7,264 nucleotides of DNA, taken from Phycisphaerae bacterium (GTDB lineage: Bacteria; Planctomycetota; Phycisphaerae; Phycisphaerales; Phycisphaeraceae). Numbering within the stretch: position 1 is the first letter of the stretch; every line of letters starts with the position of its first letter. The notes under the pieces are model-generated. The model made no database searches. It was given only the letters and a program-made list of their open reading frames with translations, and was not told where the DNA came from. The DNA lies in NCBI GenBank assembly GCA_002688155.1, contig NZCH01000126.1, positions 1 to 7,264 on the forward strand. The letters are read 5' to 3'. Shown here in pieces: positions 1 to 5,842 of this stretch. Both the position numbers and the translations under genes were made by a program.

Positions 1-393
1 ATGCCGATGCCGATACGCCCCTCTTAATCAATCAGCCCCCACAGACATTTCCGATCGTCCGACCACTACCCCCGCTGGTCGGCATAGACGTGTTTGTGAT
101 TGACGGGTCGAGACGCTGGCGATCGTGCCACTGAACAACCCCGGAGGGGCCGCGCACTGCAGACACCACCGGGGCTTTGGGCCGGTGCCCCTGGGGGCTG
201 ATGAACCGCAGGCTTCGTCCATAGACACCCAATGCATCCGTGAAGCATTCAATATCACGCACGTTCGGTGCCACGCACCGATGTCCAGACTTACCGTGAT
301 CCGTATGATCGCGCACACATCGCATATGTGTATGAAGATGCTGCGCGCCCGGTCACATACCCGGCGCGTAAGGGCCGGGTATGGGTGCGCGCA
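1..393. other. Gene-poor 3' flank of the isomerase operon
   Basis: No convincing gene is visible here. Three overlapping minus-strand frames are open (for example 32-325, 97 codons from an ATG), and one plus-strand frame starts at 125. None shows a recognisable motif or a ribosome binding site. The 32-325 minus frame has a G/C-rich third-position stretch in its middle, so a small or decaying gene cannot be excluded. The first 27 bases read in frame to a TAA at 25-27 on the plus strand and could be the tail of a gene outside the window, but eight codons are too few to judge. The only structure I can support is the hairpin at 356-383. Confidence 0.4.
356..383 (-). terminator. Perfect 10-bp hairpin after the isomerase gene
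   Basis: The arms 356-365 (catacccggc) and 374-383 (gccgggtatg) are exact reverse complements around an 8-nt loop. The hairpin lies 10 bases downstream of the minus-strand isomerase stop codon. No T-run follows on the minus strand, so it is not a textbook intrinsic terminator. It may be a U-tract-less terminator or a 3'-end stabilising stem for the operon mRNA. Confidence 0.45.
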
Positions 394-1092
394 CTACGGT
401 GCGGGCGGATACTCGTGAACGAGATGGTGACGAGCCGGCACGTCCTCTTCGATTTGGCAGAATCGATCGCACGGCTCGAGCCAGCAGTTGTCCTCCCAGT
501 CGTCACAGACACGGCTGACCTCGCCGCTGACGGTGCATCGCTTGTCGCCGATGCGAAAGCCCGTGCCCTCTTCACCCCAGAACTGATGAATCGTGCGAGG
601 CGGGATACACAGGCTCTGCCCCGGCTCAAGGCGCAGTGTCTCGCCAGCGTTCACGTCACATGTCACGCCGTCGAGTTGCATCGTGAACGACTCATCCGAT
701 GGCTGGTCATCGGCGGTGCACTTGAACAGACGTACCATGACGTTCCCCCCGCCGCGGTTGATGATGTCCTCCATCTTGTTGCGATGATAGTGCAGCGGAG
801 GGCGCTGGTTCTCAGGGTCGAGGATCAGTTTCTCCGCGTAGTCCTTGCCCGAACCGTACTTCGACGAACCGTTGCGCAACGTAAAAAGCGTGCGCCCGAG
901 TTCGTCGAACCGCCCCTGCCCAAAGTCCGTTACATCCCAGCCGAGCATGCAAATGCGGATCTCGTCCGCCTCGCCGCCATGCGACTGCCAGTCTTGCGTG
1001 GTCCACTGAGCAAACGGTGGCATTTTAAAGTTCACCGCGGCGAAGGCTTCTTTCGCTGTTTCGATGGCATCGTTCACAAGCGATCGTTTCAT
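394..1092 (-). CDS. D-lyxose/D-mannose isomerase (cupin family)
   Basis: The 232-residue product resembles the D-lyxose ketol-isomerase family (EC 5.3.1.15), metal-dependent single-cupin enzymes of about 225-230 residues that interconvert D-lyxose and D-xylulose, often also D-mannose and D-fructose. The expected Mn-binding set is visible: H101 and H103 (HYHRNKMEDI), E108, and H169 in the second cupin motif (IPPRTIHQFW). A basic/aromatic N-terminal region (about 1-45) precedes the barrel. There is no signal peptide, so it is cytoplasmic. The ATG start is well supported: GGAG at 1101-1104 sits 8 bases upstream, the best ribosome binding site in the window. It is the last gene of a minus-strand cluster, 40 bp after the preceding coding-like frame, and is followed by a hairpin. 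Family assignment is strong; whether lyxose, mannose or another ketose/aldose pair is the real substrate is not readable here. Confidence 0.93.
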   Translation of the reverse strand: MKRSLVNDAIETAKEAFAAVNFKMPPFAQWTTQDWQSHGGEADEIRICMLGWDVTDFGQGRFDELGRTLFTLRNGSSKYGSGKDYAEKLILDPENQRPPLHYHRNKMEDIINRGGGNVMVRLFKCTADDQPSDESFTMQLDGVTCDVNAGETLRLEPGQSLCIPPRTIHQFWGEEGTGFRIGDKRCTVSGEVSRVCDDWEDNCWLEPCDRFCQIEEDVPARHHLVHEYPPAP

Positions 1093-1132
1093 CGTGTGTT
1101 CTCCGCGCCCGGTTTAAGTATTACGCACAACG

Positions 1133-1336
1133 TCACGGCGTCAGCAGCGACCTATACCAGTCCCGCATCCCTTCGGCTGCCGCCGAATTGTCCATTACGT
1201 TAACGATGTGCCGCACGCAGTCATTGTACTGTTGAACCTGACTGGCCGTGAATTTTGAACGCGTCAACGTCAGCAGCACATGACCCTGCCGGCCGCGGCG
1301 CCACGCTTCCCAGCGCCCATCGAAGATGTCGTGCCA
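1133..1336 (-). pseudogene. Start-less coding-like frame after the Rieske gene
   Basis: Directly after the Rieske TGA, and in the same frame, 67 codons stay open to a TGA at 1133-1135. Third positions are about 70% G/C, and the product looks protein-like: it opens WHDIFDGRWEAWRRG and ends MRDWYRSLLTP, with a mixed helical, charged middle. The frame from the ATG that overlaps the Rieske stop (TGATG) has poor third-position bias, so it is probably not the coding frame. No ATG, GTG or TTG occurs in the first 19 codons of the good frame. The earliest usable start is a GTG at 1279-1277, which would give about 48 residues with no clear ribosome binding site. It could be a small gene with that GTG start, the C-terminal relic of a broken gene, or a former Rieske extension cut off by the TGA. 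I do not recognise the family. Confidence 0.4.
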
Positions 1337-1690
1337 TCACGTCTCCACGATGATTTGGCCGTCTTCGACGAACGCGCGATAGGCGGCGACGGCAAGGGGG
1401 GTCGGATGGGTCAAGCACGTGCCATGATCGAGGTCGTACTCCCAGTTGTGCCACGGACATCGAATGACCGGCTGATCCATGTTGACGTGATGCTCTCCCA
1501 CGCGGGCGTTCTTCCGTGAACAACTCATCACGCCATTCGACAACTTCGCGCCCTGATGCGGGCAAACGTCGCGCAGTGCGAAAATGCGGTCGCCGTGCCG
1601 GGCAATGACCACATTACGGCCGCCAACGTCGCGGGCCTGAATCGTGCCGTCCTCAATATCTTCCAATTGGCCCAACACGTGTCGCTTCAT
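1337..1690 (-). CDS. Rieske [2Fe-2S] ferredoxin-like protein
   Basis: This is a 117-residue single-domain Rieske protein, the usual size for a stand-alone Rieske ferredoxin. The two cluster-binding motifs are intact: C43-P-H45 (CPHQGAKLSNG) and C78-P-W-H81 (CPWHNWEYD). They should bind a [2Fe-2S] centre through two Cys and two His and carry single electrons in the cytoplasm. The spacing between H45 and C78 is 32 residues, about twice the usual 15-17. The insert holds an extra Cys57 and a His pair at 67-68. The gene starts 6 bp after the amidohydrolase stop, without a clear ribosome binding site of its own, so translation is probably coupled. No oxygenase or ferredoxin reductase is in the window. 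It could serve as an electron donor, or as a small partner of the amidohydrolase; the gene order favours a shared pathway but does not say which. Confidence 0.92.
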   Translation of the reverse strand: MKRHVLGQLEDIEDGTIQARDVGGRNVVIARHGDRIFALRDVCPHQGAKLSNGVMSCSRKNARVGEHHVNMDQPVIRCPWHNWEYDLDHGTCLTHPTPLAVAAYRAFVEDGQIIVET

Positions 1691-1696
1691 GACATG

Positions 1697-2788
1697 TCAA
1701 GTAAGGCCGTAGAACTCAACCGCGTTGCGGTACATGATACGGTCGCGCAGATCGCCCTTGATGATGGACGGCAAAGCGCGCGTTGGCGAATCGAAATCCC
1801 AATGCGGATAGTCACTGGCGAACATCAGCATGTGCTCGCCCGCCATCTCAATGATCCGCAGCAGATGGTTCGGATCGTCCGGCTCCTCGATCGGCTGGGA
1901 AGTGAATCGGACGTGCTCATACACATACTCGCTGGGCGGGCGTTTGAGCCAGGGCACTTCGATACGGCACCCCCGCCAGTTCTTGTCCAATCGCCACATG
2001 AGCGCCGGCAGCCATGCGAAGCCGCATTCAATCATGACCGCACGCAGTTTCGGACACGTCTCAAAGACGCCTTCGCAGACAAGGCTGACAAGTTGCGCCA
2101 TAGCGGTCTGCGCCAGGTTCGTGTGGTATTCGAGGTAATACGACGGTCGTTCACCCGCGGCGAACGCCGGTAGCCTGCTGCCCCAGTGCATCGCGACCGC
2201 CAGGTTCTTTTGCTCGGCCGCCTTCCAGATCGAGTGAAAGCGCCGCTTGCCGAAAAGCACGCCCGAGCCGACGAAAAACAGCAGTTGGACGATCTTCGGA
2301 TGGTCACCGATACGCTCAATCTCGCGCACTGACGCCTCGGGATCGGTAAACGGCACGAACATCGACCCGAATAACCGGTCGTCCACCTCGAGCCAGTGCT
2401 CGATCATGAAGTCGTTGTACGCCGAGCACATCGCCGCCGCGAGATCGGCGTTGGGCTCGCAGTCGGCGCCGTACAACGGAGTGAGGACCGCGCGGTCGAC
2501 GTGGTACGCATCCAGATGCTGTCGAGTAAGGAACTTGCGGTCAGACCCCGGCCGAACACCGCCGGGCGGATGGGCATCGTCACGCATGGCCATCGGCTTG
2601 ACCTTGGGATACTCGGGCGCGGGCGGGCCCTTGTAACCCGTCTCGCGCACGTAACGTTGCCACACATCCGGCAGGTAAGGCACCAGGTCGTCAATCGTGT
2701 TGTGGCCCGCGTGCACGTCGCAGTCAACCAGTGCGATGTCCGCTGGGTCGGTCAGTGCGCAAACGGGATCGTGAACAGTGGATGACAC
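1697..2788 (-). CDS. Amidohydrolase-family protein (ACMSD-like TIM barrel)
   Basis: The 363-residue product looks like the Amidohydro_2 / COG2159 group, metal-dependent TIM-barrel hydrolases and decarboxylases that include aminocarboxymuconate-semialdehyde decarboxylase. Visible active-site elements are the N-terminal D24-V-H26 (DCDVHAG, with Asp where many relatives have His), H201 (AMHWGS), H222 (LEYHTN) and D326 (FASDYPHWD). The segment GVFETCPKLRAVMIECG (about 240-256) is typical of the family. The start is GTG, and the next in-frame Met is residue 66, so GTG is needed to keep the first metal motif. There is no signal peptide. The gene is closely coupled to the Rieske gene and lies 15 bp after a probable gene remnant. 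Decarboxylation or C-C/C-N hydrolysis of a ring-derived acid is a family-based guess; the substrate is unknown. Confidence 0.88.
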   Translation of the reverse strand: MSSTVHDPVCALTDPADIALVDCDVHAGHNTIDDLVPYLPDVWQRYVRETGYKGPPAPEYPKVKPMAMRDDAHPPGGVRPGSDRKFLTRQHLDAYHVDRAVLTPLYGADCEPNADLAAAMCSAYNDFMIEHWLEVDDRLFGSMFVPFTDPEASVREIERIGDHPKIVQLLFFVGSGVLFGKRRFHSIWKAAEQKNLAVAMHWGSRLPAFAAGERPSYYLEYHTNLAQTAMAQLVSLVCEGVFETCPKLRAVMIECGFAWLPALMWRLDKNWRGCRIEVPWLKRPPSEYVYEHVRFTSQPIEEPDDPNHLLRIIEMAGEHMLMFASDYPHWDFDSPTRALPSIIKGDLRDRIMYRNAVEFYGLT

Positions 2789-2803
2789 AACGGTCCATTC
2801 TAT

Positions 2804-3017
2804 TCACGCCGGTATCCCGATACCAGTCGCGACCGAATCGTTGGGTGACGTTGGATCGGCGCATCCGCCGGCTTGGCTCGCGACGGTCGCGGTCTCGAAC
2901 TGCGCAAGATAATCATCCTCGAGCCACACCACGTGCGGCAACCACGGCCGAATCGATGTCCGGACACAACGCCGTCAACGCATTCACGATCGAATGGCAC
3001 TGATCCACCGATGCCAC
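2804..3017 (-). pseudogene. Probable frameshifted gene remnant
   Basis: This gap between the FAD enzyme and the amidohydrolase contains two consecutive coding-like frames on the minus strand. The first runs from a GTG at 3017 (upstream AGAAGGG about 10 bases away) through HSIVNALTALCPDI and ends at TGA 2915-2913. The second, shifted by one base, is open from 2974 to TGA 2806-2804 and reads LPHVVWLEDDYLAQFE and onward. Both have G/C-rich third positions exactly where the other loses them, so the switch should lie at about 2930-2955. Joined, they would give roughly 70 residues. I do not recognise the product with certainty. A single-base indel in a real small gene, the tail of a larger decayed gene, or a sequencing error would all fit; chance open frames in GC-rich DNA remain possible. 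Confidence 0.35.
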
Positions 3018-3037
3018 CGGCTGTGAACCCTTCTGAT

Positions 3038-4636
3038 CTACTTCCGCTCGTGATACTCCTGCTCGACATTCACCGCCCAGACATTCTCCTTGCCCGTACG
3101 GCCCTGAGCGATGTTGTCAACGGCGGTCATCGCGGCGAGCATGGAGTGGTCCTGATTGTTGTAACGGTGCTGGCCGTTGCGCCCGATCAGGTACAGGTTT
3201 TTGAAGCTGTCAACAAAAGCACGCACGCGGCCCAACTGATCATACGTGCCAAAATACGCAGGGTACGCCTTGGGCATGCGAATCACCGTTGAATCGCGCA
3301 CTTCGTCGGCGTCGATGATGTCAATGCGCTCCAGTTCCTCGATCCCCAGCGCGACCATGTCCTCGTTCGACAGGGTCCACAGGTCATCGCCTTCGTTGCA
3401 AAAGTATTCCAGACCAAGCCAGACTTTGTCCGGATCGGCGACCATGTGCGGGCTCCAGTTGTTGAAGATCTGCAACCTTCCAAGCCGCACATCGGGCTCC
3501 TGAATATAAATCCAGTTGTCTCGCAGCAGCCGGTTGCCGTTGCGCGACGATTCCCGGACGCGCAACTCGCCCAGAAGCAGGCCAACAGTCAGAAAATCGC
3601 GGTAAACGAGCCCCTCGCTGATCTGTTTGACGTCCTGCGGCGGCATGTCACCCATCGCTCGGATCAGGTCCTTCACCGGCATGGTTGAAAATACAAACTC
3701 ACCTTCAAAGGTCGTCGACTCGCCCGTTTGCGTGTTGACGGCCGTGACGGCGTGAACCCTGTCTCCCGCCGCGTGGACCTGCTCAACGCGTTGGTCCGTC
3801 AAAATCATGCCACCAAGTTCAGTCACGCGTTGCGCGACCGCTTCCCACATCTGCCCCGGACCGAACTTGGGGTACAGGAACTGCTCGATCAGCGTCGTCT
3901 CGGTTCCCTTTTGTGCAATGTCGCCGCTGCGGCGAAACGGTTTGGCCAGCGCGTGCATGATCGTACGCGTGATCGACAGGCCTTTGATTCGCTGCCGGCC
4001 CCATGCGGCACTGATGTGCGTACAGGGCACGCCCCACACCTTTTCGGTGTATGACTTGAAGAACGTCTCATACAACTCGTGCCCAAACCGGTTGATGAAA
4101 AACTGCTCAAGTGTCTCGACGGGCCGAATGGGGGCAACGACGCTGCGGGCGTAACTGGCGCCTATTTTAATCGCGCGCCACGCGCCGAGCTTGTGTAATG
4201 TGTCAATACTGAGTTGAATCGGATAATCGAAAAACCGGCGCAGAAAGTAAATGCGCGACTTTCGACGGCGAACCAGCATCACCTGATTACTGTCCACGGC
4301 ATGCGCGGTATTCGACGCGGTGCCCGCGGTGCGGGCCGCGCCCGTCGTATCGATGGTGCGCGTCTGGTTCTGATATGTAATCGCCAGCGCCGCGTCAGCC
4401 TCAGCTGGAGGCAGAAAGCCAAACCACCATTGCATGACGCGGTCGGACTTGGAGAAGAAGCGGTGACCACCGATGTCAATTCGGTTGCCGTTGTGATTGA
4501 CCGTACGCGCCAGGCCGCCCATATAGCGGCTCATTTCAAGCACAATCGGTTTCACGTCTGTACGGGTGAGCAGCTCGTACGCCGCGGTCAGCCCCGCAGG
4601 ACCGGCGCCGATGATGATCGCGGTCTTTTGGGTCAT
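3038..4636 (-). CDS. FAD-dependent oxidoreductase (UGM/PPOX-like)
   Basis: From this start the product has 532 residues. The N-terminus carries the FAD-binding Rossmann motif G10-A-G12-P-A-G15 followed by E34 at the end of the second strand. A GG pair at 40-41, GGHRFFSKSD (56-65), YTEKVWG (196-202) and a C-terminal flavin-contact segment around RYNNQDHSM (491-499) place it in the NAD(P)/FAD-dependent oxidoreductase group annotated as protoporphyrinogen-oxidase- or UDP-galactopyranose-mutase-like (COG1232/COG0562 type). Members often sit in exopolysaccharide and surface-glycan loci, matching the divergent glycosyltransferases here. A low-complexity Ala/Thr-rich stretch (about 78-113) separates two conserved parts. 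The frame is also open to an ATG at 4675, adding 13 residues; I prefer 4636 because the flavin motif usually begins within a few residues of the start, though neither has a strong ribosome binding site. Redox versus mutase chemistry cannot be decided from this sequence. Confidence 0.9.
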   Translation of the reverse strand: MTQKTAIIIGAGPAGLTAAYELLTRTDVKPIVLEMSRYMGGLARTVNHNGNRIDIGGHRFFSKSDRVMQWWFGFLPPAEADAALAITYQNQTRTIDTTGAARTAGTASNTAHAVDSNQVMLVRRRKSRIYFLRRFFDYPIQLSIDTLHKLGAWRAIKIGASYARSVVAPIRPVETLEQFFINRFGHELYETFFKSYTEKVWGVPCTHISAAWGRQRIKGLSITRTIMHALAKPFRRSGDIAQKGTETTLIEQFLYPKFGPGQMWEAVAQRVTELGGMILTDQRVEQVHAAGDRVHAVTAVNTQTGESTTFEGEFVFSTMPVKDLIRAMGDMPPQDVKQISEGLVYRDFLTVGLLLGELRVRESSRNGNRLLRDNWIYIQEPDVRLGRLQIFNNWSPHMVADPDKVWLGLEYFCNEGDDLWTLSNEDMVALGIEELERIDIIDADEVRDSTVIRMPKAYPAYFGTYDQLGRVRAFVDSFKNLYLIGRNGQHRYNNQDHSMLAAMTAVDNIAQGRTGKENVWAVNVEQEYHERK

Positions 4637-4903
4637 GGAATCAATTTCTCGCCGGCCAAGGTCCTGGCGCGTCATGCGCGGACCGTCTTAGCCATCATAC
4701 CGGCGTCGCCCCAGGACCCCAAGCAGGAACAAACGCAGTGTGCGCCGCCCGTCGCGGACCGCAAAATTCGTTTCACATCATACCTCGCGCAATGACTTGG
4801 CCGATAGACATCATGAAGCATCCGGCCAGGCGCCGCCGTCGCCCGTACGCCCCCGGGCCACCGAATGGGGCGCAGTGGCGATAACCTGCTGAAAACCCGT
4901 GCG
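4637..4903. promoter_or_regulatory. Divergent intergenic region
   Basis: The FAD oxidoreductase gene (minus) and the GT2 gene (plus) are transcribed away from this 267-bp stretch, so promoters for both should lie here. I cannot point to a convincing -35/-10 pair on either strand. Longer starts at 4675 (minus) and 4865 (plus) would shrink the gap to 189 bp. Two different 9-base words each occur twice in the same order (see the repeat entry), which could be paired regulator sites. Confidence 0.5.
4677..4784. repeat. Two ordered pairs of 9-bp direct repeats
   Basis: CGCGGACCG occurs at 4677-4685 and 4753-4761, and CATCATACC at 4693-4701 and 4776-4784. The order is the same in both copies, but the inner gap is 7 bases in the first and 14 in the second. 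This may be a degenerate local duplication or a pair of composite binding sites. The words are exact but short, so coincidence is possible. Confidence 0.4.
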
Positions 4904-5590
4904 ATGAAACTATCCGTCATTATCCCGGTCTACAACGAAGAGCAGACAGTCGAAGAACTGGTGGCCGAGGTTCTCGCCGTGCCTGTTGAGAAGGAGATTA
5001 TCCTTGTCGATGATTGTTCGACCGATAATACGTCTGATAAGCTCAAGGCGCTCGAAAGTCATCCGAACATACGCGCCTACCGCCATACGGTCAACGAGGG
5101 CAAGGGCGCAGCGCTGCGAACGGGGTTTCAACACGCCAGCGGTGATGTCCTTTTGATCCAGGACGCCGACCTGGAGTACGACCCGCACGACTACTCGAAA
5201 CTGCTCGCGCCGATCGAGTCAGGGCGGGCGGACGTCGTCTACGGCTCACGGTTCATCGGCGGCGACTCCCACCGCGTGCTTTACTTCTGGCACTCCGTTG
5301 GGAACCGGTTCCTGACACTCCTGTCGAATATATTCACCAACCTCAATCTGTCTGATATGGAGGTTTGTTACAAGGTCTTCAGGCGCGAGGTGATCGAGGG
5401 CATTACGATCGAGGAAAACCGCTTCGGCTTTGAACCTGAGATCACCGCCAAGGTCGCCAAACAGGGTTGCCGAATCTATGAAGTTGGTATTTCTTACTCC
5501 GGACGAACCTATCAAGAGGGTAAGAAGATCGGCTGGCGCGATGGTGTGCACGCGATACGGTGCATCGTGAGATACAATCTTTTTCGCTAG
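4904..5590 (+). CDS. GT2 glycosyltransferase (polyprenyl-P sugar synthase-like)
   Basis: From this ATG the product has 228 residues, with a GT-A family-2 fold like DPM1-type dolichyl/polyprenyl-phosphate mannose or glucose synthases. It starts MKLSVIIPVYNEE, then VDDCSTDNT (35-43, nucleotide binding), NEGKGAALRTGF (64-75), the metal/donor motif QDADLEYDP (86-94), YGSRF (113-117), SDMEVCYKVFR (150-160) and a late GRTYQEGKKIGWRDG (200-214) with the family's basic, lipid-phosphate-facing character. There is no C-terminal membrane domain, so it is soluble or peripheral. The expected role is transfer of a sugar from GDP- or UDP-sugar to undecaprenyl phosphate at the inner face of the membrane. The longer ATG at 4865 adds 13 poorly conserved-looking residues; the short start matches family N-termini. 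The membrane glycosyltransferase downstream is a natural user of its product. Confidence 0.93.
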   Translation: MKLSVIIPVYNEEQTVEELVAEVLAVPVEKEIILVDDCSTDNTSDKLKALESHPNIRAYRHTVNEGKGAALRTGFQHASGDVLLIQDADLEYDPHDYSKLLAPIESGRADVVYGSRFIGGDSHRVLYFWHSVGNRFLTLLSNIFTNLNLSDMEVCYKVFRREVIEGITIEENRFGFEPEITAKVAKQGCRIYEVGISYSGRTYQEGKKIGWRDGVHAIRCIVRYNLFR

Positions 5591-5842
5591 GTTCTGTCGA
5601 TGCGATGATCGCAACCGCCGCCCGCATCCGACTCACAATGACCGCGTCACCGCCGAGCCGCGGCCCGGACACAGGCCGGCCACGTATCCCACCGACCAGG
5701 CCCAATACTTGACGCAAGATGTCGTGCGAAACCGAGTTCCGGCTGGGGGTGAACGTTCAACACGGTTTAAGTTTTCGACGATGCAATACCGGTCAGCGCA
5801 TCGAGTCAGCGTCTGATAACTGCCCACCGTCCTGACAAGATC
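5591..5842 (+). other. Spacer between the two glycosyltransferase genes
   Basis: No confident gene or terminator is visible in these 252 bp. A 35-codon Pro/Arg-rich frame starts with ATG at 5605, 14 bases after the GT2 stop, and ends at TGA 5710-5712; with no ribosome binding site or recognisable motif it is probably chance in GC-rich DNA. GGCCGGCC near 5677 is only a short palindrome. The frame of the downstream gene is open back to a TAA at 5768-5770 but has no usual start before 5843. A promoter could lie here, but I cannot locate one. Confidence 0.35.

Noticed and set aside
268..1203. A 311-codon open frame on the plus strand
   Set aside because: It is antisense to the D-lyxose isomerase, whose metal-binding motifs are intact; the plus-strand product shows no motif. 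Long antisense frames are common in GC-rich genes.
1221..1565. A minus-strand frame whose internal ATG overlaps the Rieske stop (TGATG), suggesting a coupled next gene
   Set aside because: Third-position G/C bias is poor in this frame after the ATG, while the neighbouring frame is strongly biased; the frame ends after about 38 codons.
1556..2173. A 205-codon open frame on the plus strand
   Set aside because: It lies antisense to the Rieske and amidohydrolase genes and shows no recognisable domain.
4214..4795. A 193-codon plus-strand frame crossing the start of the FAD enzyme gene
   Set aside because: It is antisense to the conserved FAD-binding N-terminus and has no motif of its own.
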